DNA of 64,000 nucleotides, taken from NCBI GenBank assembly GCA_020740775.1, contig JAHEWK010000007.1:2108001-2172000 (forward strand). Direction: 5' to 3'. Below, one piece after another: positions 24,425 through 35,331 of the stretch (position 1 is its first letter; every line of letters starts with the position of its first letter). The stretch comes from Ilyonectria destructans. Taxonomy: Eukaryota; Ascomycota; Sordariomycetes; Hypocreales; Nectriaceae. The notes beneath the pieces are model-generated. The model was not told the origin of the DNA and ran no database searches. It worked only from the letters and a program-made list of their open reading frames with translations. The position numbers were made by a program, and so were the translations under genes.

Positions 24425-26263
24425 CTAAGACAGCATGTCAATGCTGTCAAAGCTAACACCGCCACTGAGATACCCAGAACCAGTGCTACCAGTCACAATG
24501 CTGATGGTCATGATCTGCCACTCGCTAGTGCTTTGCTTGAATGCGCTGGATGGCACGGTAAACTCAAGCTTGACATTGTTACCACGATAGGTGCCTGTGG
24601 TCAGGCTTCGGGTCTTGGCCTGGTTGGTTGCGCTAGGCGTAGTGGCTGACCAGTCGTTGACCTTGATCGTGGGTCGACCGTTGATGTATGCCTCAGTGAT
24701 ACCAAGGCGGATCTTGTGAGACGTTGTCAGTTGCGCAGAGGTGAGCTTGAAGTAGACAAGATGGTTGTTGTTAACGTCGGTCCACATGTAACCGGGGAAG
24801 TTGTTGGCCTTGCTCGTGCCAACAATGAAGTTGCTTGGCTTCCAACTGGCCAGTCGCTTGTCGGAGGGATGCATATAGGTGGGCTTCATCTTTGCGTCCT
24901 CGAAGTTGAGGAAACCTCGCGGGGTTCCGTCCCACTCGCCGATACGCCAGATGGCGCTGTCGTCAGCCGGGTCAGTGGCCTTGACCGTGTTGACGGCCGT
25001 GCCGGCGCCCTTGTTGATGGTAATGGAGCCAGTGTACACCTCAAGCTCCTCCTTATAAATTGTCAGGGTGTATGTACCGGGGATAACCTTCTTGATGGAC
25101 CAGGCTCCGTTGCTTGAAGACGCAACACCCCAGTACTGAGCGTTGGTGTTGGACAGACCGACAGTGTAGGTATATCCAGCCTTCATGTTGGAAATACCGA
25201 CTCCCGAAGCATAGCCACGGTCTGCCCAAGTAGTCCATCCGGAGAGCTGTGAAGAGTCAGCAATGCTTCAGATCACTATCCTACTGATGGCTACACTTAC
25301 AGAAAGAGCATCAACCCAAGCCCAATCAGCGTTGCGAGCGTAGAGGCTGGAGCTAGGAGCGCCACCGTCGGTAAAGGACAGGACATGAGGGCCCTGAAGA
25401 CCAGTTCGCATAGGATCGGTGCTGCCCATGTTGTAGTAATAGATCTCGTACAGATCTTCGCCGGTGGGGTCGGCGCGAGTGAGCAAAGATCGGAAGAAGG
25501 GACCACCGGATGCCTTCTCGTGGTTGGAGCGGATCATGTACAGACCAACCGATCCGGTGGTTCGGCCGATGTAGTCGTCTAAGATGATTAGTATTGATCA
25601 AGGGCGTAGGCTCAACCAACTTACAGTCCATGGTTCGTCCATAGGTAGAGCCCTGGTAGTGCTTGCTCTTGGTGATACTGCCGCTGTTGATGCTGACGTC
25701 GGAAGCCTCGATGTAGCTGCTACCGGAGTCGTAGTAATCTGGGCATCGTTGTTAGGGTCTGCTTAGCCGTAAGGAACTTGACATAAATACCGGGATCGGT
25801 CGAAGCGTGGCTAAAGATGCCAGACTTGATACGCACGATGTAGCGCATAGCAGACACGCTGTCATCGGCCTTGTTGGTGAAGAGGTAGACATTGTTGTTC
25901 TTGTACCGCATAACAATGTAGTGCTTCAGGGTTCCATGCGTGACTGAGACCTTGATGACATTGGTGCTAATGGTAGCAATCGTCACAGTGCTGGCGCCAA
26001 GACCAGATTCCACATGGCTGAAGAATGTCAGAAAGATTCACCGTGGACGTCAATTGTGCTCACGTATTCTTGCCGCCCCAGCCGTTAAACTCTTGTCCCT
26101 TGTACTTCAAAGAGTTGATATCACCAGTTGACTTGCTGACACTGATGATCAGATCCGCACCGGAGTCAATGACGTAGTTGCCGTTGGAATCCGTCCATCC
26201 CCAGGCCGCTGCCACAGCAGCTGGCCAGAACAGCAAAGTATAGACGGCTGTTAGGATCAACAT
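24425..26263 (-). CDS. secreted rhamnogalacturonan lyase (PL4)
   Basis: Five exons: 26263-26064, 26017-25791, 25738-25625, 25578-25301, 25246-24425; 546 residues. Intron phases are consistent. Exon 2 ends at the GTATTT donor so that DP joins DYYDSGSSYIEASDVS. A signal peptide precedes AWGWTDSNGNYVIDSG. Family blocks include INSLKYKGQEFNGWGGKNTH, TYGRTMDYDYIGRT, GPFFRSLLTR, WAWVDALSLSGWTTWADRGY, the fibronectin-like middle domain (KKVIPGTYTLTIYKEELEVY) and the C-terminal carbohydrate-binding-like domain (IWRIGEWDGTPRGFLN). PL4 cleaves the rhamnose-galacturonate backbone of pectin by beta-elimination. With PL3, GH5 and GH115 in the same window, it points to plant-wall degradation. Confidence 0.93.
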
Positions 26264-27610
26264 GGTTGCTTGCCGAGTACAGTGCAATGTTCCGTCCCGC
26301 TCTCCTATTATCACGGATCGTCCCTTCACGCTCCTTTTATAAATTACCTGTCGCAGCTTCTCCCCCTATACCGTTACCACCGCAGCCTATTCTAAATATG
26401 AACTGATGTCCGTGTTCCTACCCCCGTACTATTGTCTCGGCTAAGCGGGGCCGGCTTTCCCGATTGCGGAGTCTTGGCCGTTCGCCATTTGTATCGGATG
26501 TCCAGTAGACCTGTCCTAGCGCCGGCAGGGGATATTTCCACCAATATAGGCGGGGTCATTGAGGCCCAACCCTAATATATAGAGTTGGGTGGCAAGGATT
26601 GATATGATAGAAACGGATATGAGCCAATAAACAAACATCATGCGAGCTTAAAGTGGCATGCGTGATAGGGCCATAGCCGTTCGTCTCAGGGGCAGCCATA
26701 TCAACTCAGCACGTGGGATGGAGCCGAACATGACCTCAACGGAGCCGAATCTCATGATGAGATGGGACGTCAGCGGCTGGAATTTCGCCGACCGTTGACA
26801 CTAAGCCAATTTGACTCTACTCAGCCCCTACAATTGTCCGACTTTAGGTTGACCCTATTCACAAATTGCAGGGAACACCTAGATGTAACCCAAGACAATT
26901 CATCATCGTGGTTATCAACTTCCTCTTTGGCCACCGATTGTCGCACAAATAGTGGAACAAAATACGAGTGTCGCGAACTCAAAGCGCGCCTGCGACCCCA
27001 AAACTTCAATTCTGCTCAGCAGACGCCCTCCATATCCGGAATTCCCCGGAGCGGGATGTATAGTCCACGAAGATCGCATACGCGTATTTACGACTTACAT
27101 ACATCAGCCTAGGTGGCTTATATTAACGAATCATGTAACGAAATAATGATTAATACCCTATATATTAAGTACTTTGCGAGCTCTTCTGTCCCGAAAACTA
27201 TTTGCGTCTCAGAAAATCGGGTCCAGCCACTGTGTTTATAAGCGGATGTATTGTGTTTACCATGACGAAAAGGGAAGTTGGGGGCAAATGATATCACCAA
27301 GAATCCACACATTTGTCCTTGTGGTCCATAACAGCATCAGCCTTCAAAAGGCACAGTAAATAGACTTTATCAATATTATTGGTGCATTTATTCACCAATT
27401 TGCTCAACACCTCTTCTGCATCGACCTCCTCGGTGTTAGAAATACCATCGCAGACAGCAAAGCTCCCACCTTGTCAAAGTGGGCTGCTACAACCAGACGG
27501 CTACAACCGCGCTGCACTTCAGAGAGCGGAGGCACCAAGGTCAAGATATAAGTGGATGCGCAATAACCCTAATTACTAACGGTTTGCTACTAGCTCCTCA
27601 AAAAAGATAT
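26264..27610. other. intergenic: PL4 promoter and spacer
   Basis: The first few hundred bases are the PL4 promoter. It includes CGGATGTCCA at 26495-26504, one base from the CGG-N4-CCG motif seen at 33.4 kb. The rest shows no coding signal. Confidence 0.45.
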
Positions 27611-28600
27611 CTATCTATATACATTCGAAGGTGTATGAACCATCATGTTCACCCACGTTCCCTCATCTCCGATCCACTCTCTCAAGTTCTTGAGAATCGT
27701 CTCGTTGTCTACTGTTCTAAAATCCTCTATCTTGTCTAAATCCCGCGCTCCACGATTGCTACCTTCGCCAGTGTGTGGCCAATCACTAGCCCATACCAGT
27801 CGATGGGACACTTGATTACCTAGAGCCCTGATAATAGGCTCGAGGTCATCATAGCCCGTGTCACCTTGATTCGAAGCGCGGTATAGGCCCGAGATCTTGA
27901 TAATGACCTTGGAGTCTTGTGCCAGCGAGACCAAAGACTGGAATCCGGGCTGCTTTGTAGAGTCGATGGATTCTATGGAGCCTTCCGTATTTTCAAGCTT
28001 GGAATGTCCCAGCAGGCCGCCAATATGGTCGGCAATAACCTGGACGGGGAGTTCATGGATTGTGTCATAAAGATCGTCAAGATGTTAGCCTTAAGACATA
28101 AAATAGCAGGTGATAATATCTACTTACCATCCCACACCCTCGCAGGGCAAAATAGCTCGAGTTTCCAATCGGGAAGGTCTTTAATTCTTGTCGCAGCATA
28201 CACAACAAGCTCGCGTAGACCATCCACATCAACCGCACGCCCATCTGACACCATATTGAGCCGCAGACCGCGAACTCCAAGTTGATGCATAGACCACAGC
28301 TCATCATCCTGAGTCGTAGTTATATTCACCACGGCAATTGCGCGTGTTGATGTAAAGCCTTGGTCTCGGAGCTGCTTTAGTGAGTGGAGCAAGACTTTGT
28401 TGTCCGTGCCATACGGTGACGGCTGGACGAGAACGAGATTCGACGGACGAGCATCTTGAGTCAAACCAGCGCTGAAATGCTTCAGATTTTCTAAAGGTGC
28501 CTCAGCGGGAGTATATGCTCTTGACGGCGCGTATGCTCCCACTGAAGCATCGAAAACGTGCACATGAGTGTCCCATGATCCTGGAGGAAGCAGCGGTACG
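27611..28600 (-). pseudogene. amidohydrolase (PDC-lactonase-like TIM barrel), apparently inactivated
   Basis: The protein reads well as a metal-dependent amidohydrolase of the 2-pyrone-4,6-dicarboxylate lactonase type: PPGSWDTHVHVFDAS at the start (HxH metal site), LGVRGLRLNMVSDG, VQVIADHIGGLLG, and HRLVWASDWPHTGEG near the end (catalytic Asp). Two defects show. No in-frame ATG precedes the THVHVFD motif before an upstream stop. At the only intron (strong donor GTAAGT at 28127), the single reasonable acceptor leads straight into TAA at 28085-28087; CAA there would give a smooth WDGQHLDDLYDTIHELP. Skipping to the next AG breaks the frame. A functional gene with unusual splicing or a distant first exon cannot be excluded. 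Confidence 0.55.
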
Positions 28601-29014
28601 GCGCTGGCACGTGACCTTGCAGATTATTTTAGTACAGGTTCAGCTCACGTTCGATGGAGTTCGCATACCTGGGGAGGAGCATTACAATTGACTGTCTGGA
28701 TTTTTATCGTCTTGAATCACCAACTTGGCGAATTTATCTCGAATGAAATGTAACTTAGACTACGCTGCTGTGGAACTTATAACTTATCGAGTCATTTCGG
28801 CAAGCACATAACCGTGATATTGTGGACCCTCGCCGATCCTTCGGATACATCCGATGCTCACCTCGGAGCCACTCCGCCCCTGAAATTCTTGGTTGACAAT
28901 CCAAAGATCGATTCCGCCGAATGTTCAACCGATCAATCTACTACAGATCGTATGGGTTGTCGTGCAACGGGTCGACTCGGATCTTTCACACTACTCAATC
29001 CTGCTTTACAAACC
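28601..29014. promoter_or_regulatory. divergent region upstream of regulator at 29015, with CGG-N6-CCG palindrome
   Basis: Contains CGGATACATCCG at 28842-28853, a perfect CGG-N6-CCG inverted repeat about 160 bp upstream of the regulator start. Such spaced CGG palindromes are classical Zn2Cys6 targets, so autoregulation is possible. An almost identical 19-bp element lies at 23411. Confidence 0.45.
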
Positions 29015-31053
29015 ATGGGCACGCGGGATGCCACAGACGGAGATACTCCGCCGGCTTCATCGGACCTAGCCGACAGGCCAAAGTCGACTCACCGGCGGGG
29101 CCTCAAAAGAAGCTCTGCGGCTTGCCAGCGATGTCGCCGGCGGAAACAAAAGGTGTGAATCCGTTCGGGACCATTCCCGAAAAGACGCGTGGCTACCTGG
29201 TTCTAACGACTGGCGTGTAGTGTGATGGAAGTCTGCCGACGTGTGGACCTTGTTCACTTGCCGGGGCATCATGTGTTCCATCGGAGCGTCTCATGGTGCG
29301 AGTAGATCCCAACTGCGAATGTGAACGGCTCCGGGGCCAGGTTAAGGACCTCCAAGACCAACTGAACGCACTCCAAGCCCAGCAAAATGTCCAAGCGACC
29401 TTTTTCAGCCAAGTCAGCAGTGATGGACCAGATACCGAAGCGCTCGCGACCCTCGTCAGTCAAACTTCCCAGCGAGCATCGGGAACACTTGACCCAGCGC
29501 GTGGCTTCTCGCCCGAATCGGACACTTTTTATCGCGGCCGTATGCTCCTACCAACCTTTACCAAGAACAGCACCGCGGACACTCCAAATGCTAGCTTTCT
29601 GAGCAGTGCGTGGCACCTGTGGAATGGCTTGGCTGAGGCAAGCCCACCTGGAGATGCATCGGATGCGATACAGCTATCACTCGATGACTACGATTCAGAG
29701 TTGGTAGAAATCTTTTTTGCCCGTCGATGGCCTCAGTTCCCTGTTCTTCACAAGCCAACGTTTATGGAACGTCATTATATACCATTCTCAAAGGGAGAAT
29801 CCCACGACAAGCTCTCATCGTTTCAAGTCAATATGGTGCTTGCAATCGGAGCTTCCGAGCAATCCCGTGCCAAGACGAGGCCTAAGCCCTCGCATCATCA
29901 ATTTTTCGAGGCCGCAGTCCGCGATTTGGGCAGCGTCCTAGAAGCGAGCGACATCAACTGCATCCAGTGTCTACTTCTTCTTTGCATGTTTGGCAGGGAT
30001 GAACCGCAGCTGGTAAATCTCTGGTACACTGCTGGTCTGGCTCTGCGTCTCGCCGTGGGAATTGATCTCCATCGTCACGAGACAGTGGCCAATAAATCTC
30101 TCATCGACGCAGAAATGTGCAAGAGGCTCTTTTGGAGCATGTATACGATGGACAGGAGTATCTCGATCGCCATGGGGCGCCCGCTAGGTATACAAGACGC
30201 CGATATCACCATGCCCCTTCCGCTTTCCATGTCCGACGACAAACTCAGCAACCCCGACGAGCCATCTTTCATTAACCCGAGTTCAAACGTCAAAGATGTA
30301 TCCACATTCCTCCACATCATTAGCCTTCGGCGTATTAACACCGACATATATAAGGCACTACACTCGGCGGGAGAGACAAATATCGAGGGATACAGTCTTG
30401 AGGCTATACGACAGGAGCATTTTGGTCGACTCGGCCATTGGTTGTCCGCGGCACCAAGATATTTGGCCCCAACTTCGATGTACCAGATGACGGAGTGGTT
30501 TCAAATTGCCTACCACCAGGCCATATTGAATCTCTATCGACCTTCACACGCATCTCCGGTTGCAACGATTGACGCTATACGCCTCTGCGCGGACTCCTCC
30601 ATCAGCCTCATCACCTGCTACAGCGCTCTATATGCCAAAAACAAAGTCACCTACACATTTGTTGCCCTCAATTCTCTGTTCATGGCTGCTGTTACAATGC
30701 TATACAGTTTGCGTGCGAGTTTCACTCTTCGCCAAGAGTTGACCAAGGAAGTCGCCGAGTCCAACATTCGTTCCTGCACATCTCTTCTGAGGGATATTTC
30801 CAACGGGCGACCAGTCGGGCAGCGGAGTGCACAGATCGTTACGAGGTTGGGTAATGCGACATTGGAAATATTTGACACACCCCCAACATTGGGTAACGAA
30901 GTCGACACGGAATTCATGTTGTGGTTTGGAGTTAAGTCGCAAAATCCTCCTGAGCCAGGGCAGCCTACGCCGAGCATTGATGTACCATGGAACGACTTGT
31001 TTAACCAGGGGTTTGATCTTGGTGGGACGTTCTGCAATGATTTTTTATTATAG
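29015..31053 (+). CDS. Zn2Cys6 transcription factor with fungal-specific regulatory domain
   Basis: Two exons, 29015-29152 and 29221-31053; 656 residues. The 68-bp intron splits the zinc cluster and splicing restores CQRCRRRKQKC, then DGSLPT, then CGPCSLAGASC, followed by a Leu/Gln coiled coil (LRGQVKDLQDQLNALQAQ) for dimerisation. The middle-homology domain is clear: LSSFQVNMVLAIGAS, CIQCLLLLCMF, LWYTAGLALRLAVGIDLHRH, KRLFWSMYTMDRSISIAMGR. The ATG at 29015 is in good context (AAACCATGG); two upstream in-frame ATGs at 28814 and about 28952 would add a non-conserved tail. It stands at the left end of the oxoprolinase/DUF1445 cluster and is a candidate regulator of it. Confidence 0.88.
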
Positions 31054-31391
31054 CCGTCTACTCGTTTCAATAGTTCCCTAGAACCCGAATATAAACGTAG
31101 TAGGTTTCGTTAATAGGAGCATTGTATTCTACATGTAGCTATAGGGTAATTTAGCCTATCTTTTAGGTACTACTCATGGGCTAGGTATTTTACACTCGGA
31201 ATTAAAAACCCAATGTTACTACCAGGGCTAGTAACGTTAATTTTGCTCCCATATAACTCACATACTATCTTGACGAGGTATGTTAGAGCCGGAGAAATTG
31301 GATGTGAAGCTAGAAGACTCGTAGGATGGAGTCATGGCCCTTCTTGCGGAGCTCAAATACTGTGCGAAAGTGCCTAGGGCCCTAGGCCATG

Positions 31392-33059
31392 CTACAGGAG
31401 AACAGATACGAGAAGAGGGAGACCGTAAACTGAAAGGATGGAGGAATATTTGTGAATAACAACCTCTGAGATGGACAGAGCCCTTGCCACATCGCAAGCA
31501 TGTTGGCCACCTGCTCCTCCGAAGCAAGCCAGGGTATGGTCTGAAGTGTCATATCCCCGAGCTTCGGTCAAGGCACGGATTGGGCGAGCCATGACTTCGG
31601 ATGCGACCTGCAAGAACCTTAAGGCTACTTCCTGTGCAGTGAATTCTCTGCGTCCGGCTGCCCGGTTATCTGCATTGATTTCCTTGGTGAGATGAGCAAA
31701 CTTCTCAGCCACGATCTCAGTACCAAGAGGCTGGTCCTCGTTGACACCGAAGATTTTGGGGAAGTACTCAGGTGCAATACGTCCGAGGAATAGCTTGGCA
31801 TCTATTATTGCCAAAGGACCTCCTTTTCTATAACAGGCTGGTCCAGGATGTGCCCCGGCTGATTCGGATCCAACAGCAAAGAGACCGTTGCGCTAAAACA
31901 GCATCGATCAACCTCCTGCGGCAACACTATTGAGGACTGTTAGCAAACTTGATAGTTTACTCCATGACTGAGCTTGTGTTTAACTCACGTGATAATGTCT
32001 AGCTGTGGTGACTGTATAGGCACTCCAGCTATCGTGGTTTCGAAAATATGCTCATAGGTACCAGCATATCGGGAGCAATCTGTCGATGTTCCGCCCATAT
32101 CAAAACCAATGATTGGTTTTCTCACTTCTTCATCCCAGGACGTCTGGGCGTATCCAACTATGCCACCCGCAGGACCCGATAGGATGCTTTTTAAGCCACT
32201 GAAACTTTAGAACTCAACAAGTCCACCGTCTGACTGCATGAATTCGCAGCGGAGACCAGGGGCTGCAAGTCCTCCTGCAAAATTTGCTAAAATCGAATTG
32301 ATGTAAGACCGGATGGTCGGCGTGAGGTACGCATCTGTAGTGGCAGACATGCCGCGAGGAACGACCTTGGTCATAGGCTGCAAAGCTGCGGACTCAACAA
32401 CTGAGAAGCCGATCTCACGAGCCAAGCTCCCCACTTCCTGTTCGTGCTGGGGGTAAATGTAAGAGTGGATGAACATGATTGACAGTGATCGATAACCCTC
32501 GTTCTAGAGCTGTAACAAAGACTTCTTCGCTGCGACCATATCTGGTTTTCGGATGACTCTCACTGCTTCGCCAGTGTAGCCAATATGCAGATCCGGCGAA
32601 CTGGACACATCAATCTCCTCTGTGTTGGGGTTTTCGGAATATCCCTCTAGAGTGATGCGCTCGTCAATCTCCACAACCGACTGATAAGGAGGTCTGGAGT
32701 GGCACCGGTAAGGTCAAAAATTTGTGGTCGCGATTGGTTGCTGATCTTTAGAAGGTCCTTGAAGCCCTTGGTAATAAGTAGGCCGAGCGTGCGCCTTTTC
32801 TCTCTTAGAGCGCATTCGTTCCAACTGTTGTTCCCATGCGGATCAGCTCAATCGGGGTTGTATCGAGAGGTATCCCGCGAGGGTGTGGTTTGCCGGTGAC
32901 AATCTCAAGAATGCGACGCACACCTTCAGTGGGCGCATCACTGTAGTTTGCCGGGTCAACGGAGAGGACCTTGAGGATAATGTCTTCATGACCTGGGATC
33001 GAAGCGTGAACATCGGTGAATGTGCCCCCACCATTAATGGAGATCTGGACTCCTGACAT
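31392..33059 (-). pseudogene. 5-oxoprolinase/hydantoinase-A-type gene, broken and truncated
   Basis: From ATG at 33059 the frame gives [20 protein letters not shown], where the family ATP-binding motif is normally DRGGTFTD. After GTTVGTNAL a TAA at about 32813 interrupts ERKGAR; LITKGFKDLLKISNQ then continues in a different frame and VVEIDERITLEGY in a third. More stops follow (before NEGYRSLSIMF and after DGGLVEF). Later pieces [43 protein letters not shown] and FGGAGGQHACDVARAL are all in family order, ending at VIHKYSSILSVYGL. The whole C-terminal (HyuB-like) half is missing. Intact enzymes open 5-oxoproline to glutamate using ATP. The lost gene points the opposite way from the DUF1445 gene and shares its promoter region. 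Confidence 0.88.
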
Positions 33060-33804
33060 TGTTGCAATGGTTACGGCAAGTTCCTGGATGGTGGTATGCA
33101 ATTGGGCGGTTGTAGCCACTCCACTCCGTCGAGTTCTGAGGGAGCAGACTGTCGATCTTGCTGGATAATGATTTTGTTGACAGTCAAATATCAGTTGTGT
33201 TGAAAAGAGACAGGATCATTAGTAAGTTGAATATGCAAGTTGAGTTACGTAGATTGTATAACTTTATACTCCATAGCAGTTAACACAGCGCTTCAAATGC
33301 ACCTCGAGCATTTACAAACACCATCCTTGGTCTTGTTGCCCGATCAAAGGCTGCGAGGCGCCAGCTGCCACTAGCCTCATTCTATAAAGACGGCAGCGGA
33401 TGTCCGTTTTTTCCGTCGAGAAGACAACGCGTCGATTATCCTTGGTTAAGATGACGCCGGGGACCCACACTGTGAGCGGGCTCGGATGTCCGCTTTCTAA
33501 AGATTGTCGCTTATCGCTTTAGGACTTGATCGGCAGGTTGTTCTCCACACTTTGATCTCGCTCTTGGCAGGGTGCCCTGGGAGGACTTCGATTTGCCGTG
33601 GCGGAGAAGGATTGTATGGGGTTGCCTGGGGAAGAGACATAGACGGTGTTCCCGCTCCGTAGCTGACTGTCTGCATAAGAGCGGGCATCTTCAACTTGCT
33701 TCCTTCATACCTGGCTGCTGCTTTTATAAAACTCGCAATCCGCCCATTCTACCCAATAACTCCAAAGCATCCACACTTCTGAAAACTCAACACCAAAACA
33801 CAAA
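33060..33804. promoter_or_regulatory. shared promoter of DUF1445 gene and oxoprolinase relic; two CGG-N4-CCG sites
   Basis: Two perfect copies of CGGATGTCCG lie at 33397-33406 and 33483-33492, 86 bp apart, 313-400 bp upstream of the DUF1445 start and a similar distance from the oxoprolinase relic start on the other strand. CGG-Nx-CCG pairs are typical Zn2Cys6 sites. A CT/CA-rich leader precedes the ATG at 33805. Confidence 0.6.
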
Positions 33805-34722
33805 ATGACGACAACAACCACCACCATTGCCTTTACTCAAAGCCTGACTTTGACACCCCCAAGCCTGAAAACCGGCCTTGAGGCTCGGTTGGCCGCACGC
33901 AGCAATGAATACACAAAGTCCACCTCCGGCCTCGCCCCGAAGCATTTGCAGGCGAACCTAATCGTTCTGCCATCCCGCTACGCCTCCGACTTCCGCGACC
34001 TATGTGCCCGGAACCCTGTTCCGTGTCCCTTGATTGCAGAGTCGAAGACGATTGGAGACTATTCCGAGCTGCAGTCCCACATAGCCACCATTGCCGACGG
34101 TGGTAAAATTGCGTCTTCGCTCGATATACGGACCGATTGTCCACGATTCAACATATACCACGACTCGAAACTCGTGAAGGCCGGTGTATCCGACATTGTT
34201 GATCAATGGACGTCAGACCATGTTGCGTTCCTTATTGGGTGCAGCTACAGCTTTGAGTCGGCCCTTGTAGCTGCCGGTCTGCCTCCACGCCACGCGGTGC
34301 TGGACCGCAATGTTCCCATGTATCGCAGCAACATTCCCCTTAACCCGGCAGGCGTTTTCACGGGAGGTACGTACGTGGTATCCATGCGCCCGTACAAGAA
34401 GGCAGACATCGAAAAGATCCGATCCATTACGCGCAGTTATCTCCCAACCCACGGGGAGTGCGTGGCCTGGGGTTGGGATGCTCTTGAGAAGCTTGGTATC
34501 CAAGACGTTGATAAGCCACAGTGGGGTGATGCGCCTTTGACCATGGATGGGCGTCCTTTGAGCAAGGTAACTGGGAATGAGGAGGATGTACCCGTATTCT
34601 GGGGATGTGGTGTTACTCCGCAGGAGGCTGTAATGAAGGCACCGTTGGAAGGTGCCATTATGGCGCATGCTCCAGGACATATGCTTGTACTGGATTGTCT
34701 GGAGGACGAGGTTCTCAACTAG
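33805..34722 (+). CDS. DUF1445 protein, D-glutamate-cyclase-like / putative hydro-lyase
   Basis: Single exon, 305 residues; ATG follows CACAAA. After a Thr-rich start come the DUF1445 family features: HLQANLIVLPSRYASDFRDLC, NPVPCPLI, SDHVAFLIGCSYSFESAL, NVPMYRSNIPLNPAGVFTGG, YVVSMRPY, PVFWGCGVTPQEAVM and a C-terminal HAPGHMLVLDCLED. A mitochondrial mammalian member of the family converts D-glutamate to 5-oxo-D-proline; bacterial members are known only as putative hydro-lyases and often sit beside oxoprolinase genes. It lies next to a 5-oxoprolinase relic, so a role in 5-oxoproline or D-amino-acid metabolism is a reasonable inference. The gene itself looks intact. Confidence 0.88.
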   Translation: MTTTTTTIAFTQSLTLTPPSLKTGLEARLAARSNEYTKSTSGLAPKHLQANLIVLPSRYASDFRDLCARNPVPCPLIAESKTIGDYSELQSHIATIADGGKIASSLDIRTDCPRFNIYHDSKLVKAGVSDIVDQWTSDHVAFLIGCSYSFESALVAAGLPPRHAVLDRNVPMYRSNIPLNPAGVFTGGTYVVSMRPYKKADIEKIRSITRSYLPTHGECVAWGWDALEKLGIQDVDKPQWGDAPLTMDGRPLSKVTGNEEDVPVFWGCGVTPQEAVMKAPLEGAIMAHAPGHMLVLDCLEDEVLN

Positions 34723-35046
34723 TGTTGCACTTCAGCGTTCTGTCCCATTCTGAGGGGACCATAGGTACTATAAGACCGCATGCAACTCATCACTTGCGTA
34801 TTCTGCAAATTTACGAATTTCGTTACGTTATTCCACATAGTTTGCTCCCCACTCGTATCTTGACATTATTGTCACTCCAATAGCATTAATTTGACGCGGG
34901 AGAAAGCATTCTTTGTGGGGTAAACACTTAATCTCGCTAAGGGGCTCTCGAGGCAGCGATAGCCAATGACGCAGATTGACTTTGCTATTTTACAACCGAC
35001 TAGTTCATATACCAGCGTACTAAGATTGGCAAAGGGGTAAGCAGAG
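34723..35046. other. intergenic, 3' flank of DUF1445 gene
   Basis: No supported feature. The oxygenase fragment on the minus strand ends at 35047. Confidence 0.45.
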
Positions 35047-35331
35047 CTAGAATTGCTTGACCCGATCCCACCTGTTTTCCAGCCAGGCTCCGCCAAGATC
35101 GGGGTTCTTCTCGTAGATAGTAAGCTCCACGTTATGGCCACGGTCTTTCAGTGCATGCGAAAAGTCGATCTCTGAGGCGCCGATTCCCAATAAGATGACT
35201 TTGATCGGTCTCTTGGTGCCTATGCGAGCCTCTTTGATATTGTATCCCTGGTGGCCATTTGTGAGCTCCCTTGTAGAGGACCGGTTGAGGCCGGCATGGC
35301 CGTTCACGCCGTTCGTGTTGGAGAAAGTCAT
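35047..35331 (-). pseudogene. N-terminal fragment of a flavin (Baeyer-Villiger-type) monooxygenase
   Basis: Ninety-five codons from ATG at 35331 encode the usual leader and first FAD-binding fold of fungal BVMO-like proteins: RPIKVILLGIGASEIDFSHA, HNVELTIYEKNPDLGGAWLE, then NRW and a stop a few codons later. In the family the GxGxxG glycine pattern is normally intact (GAGASGLDF); here Glu replaces a Gly. Relatives are 500-650 residues with CDVPSH following the ENRYPG segment; nothing downstream restores it. I read it as a truncated remnant. Confidence 0.7.
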
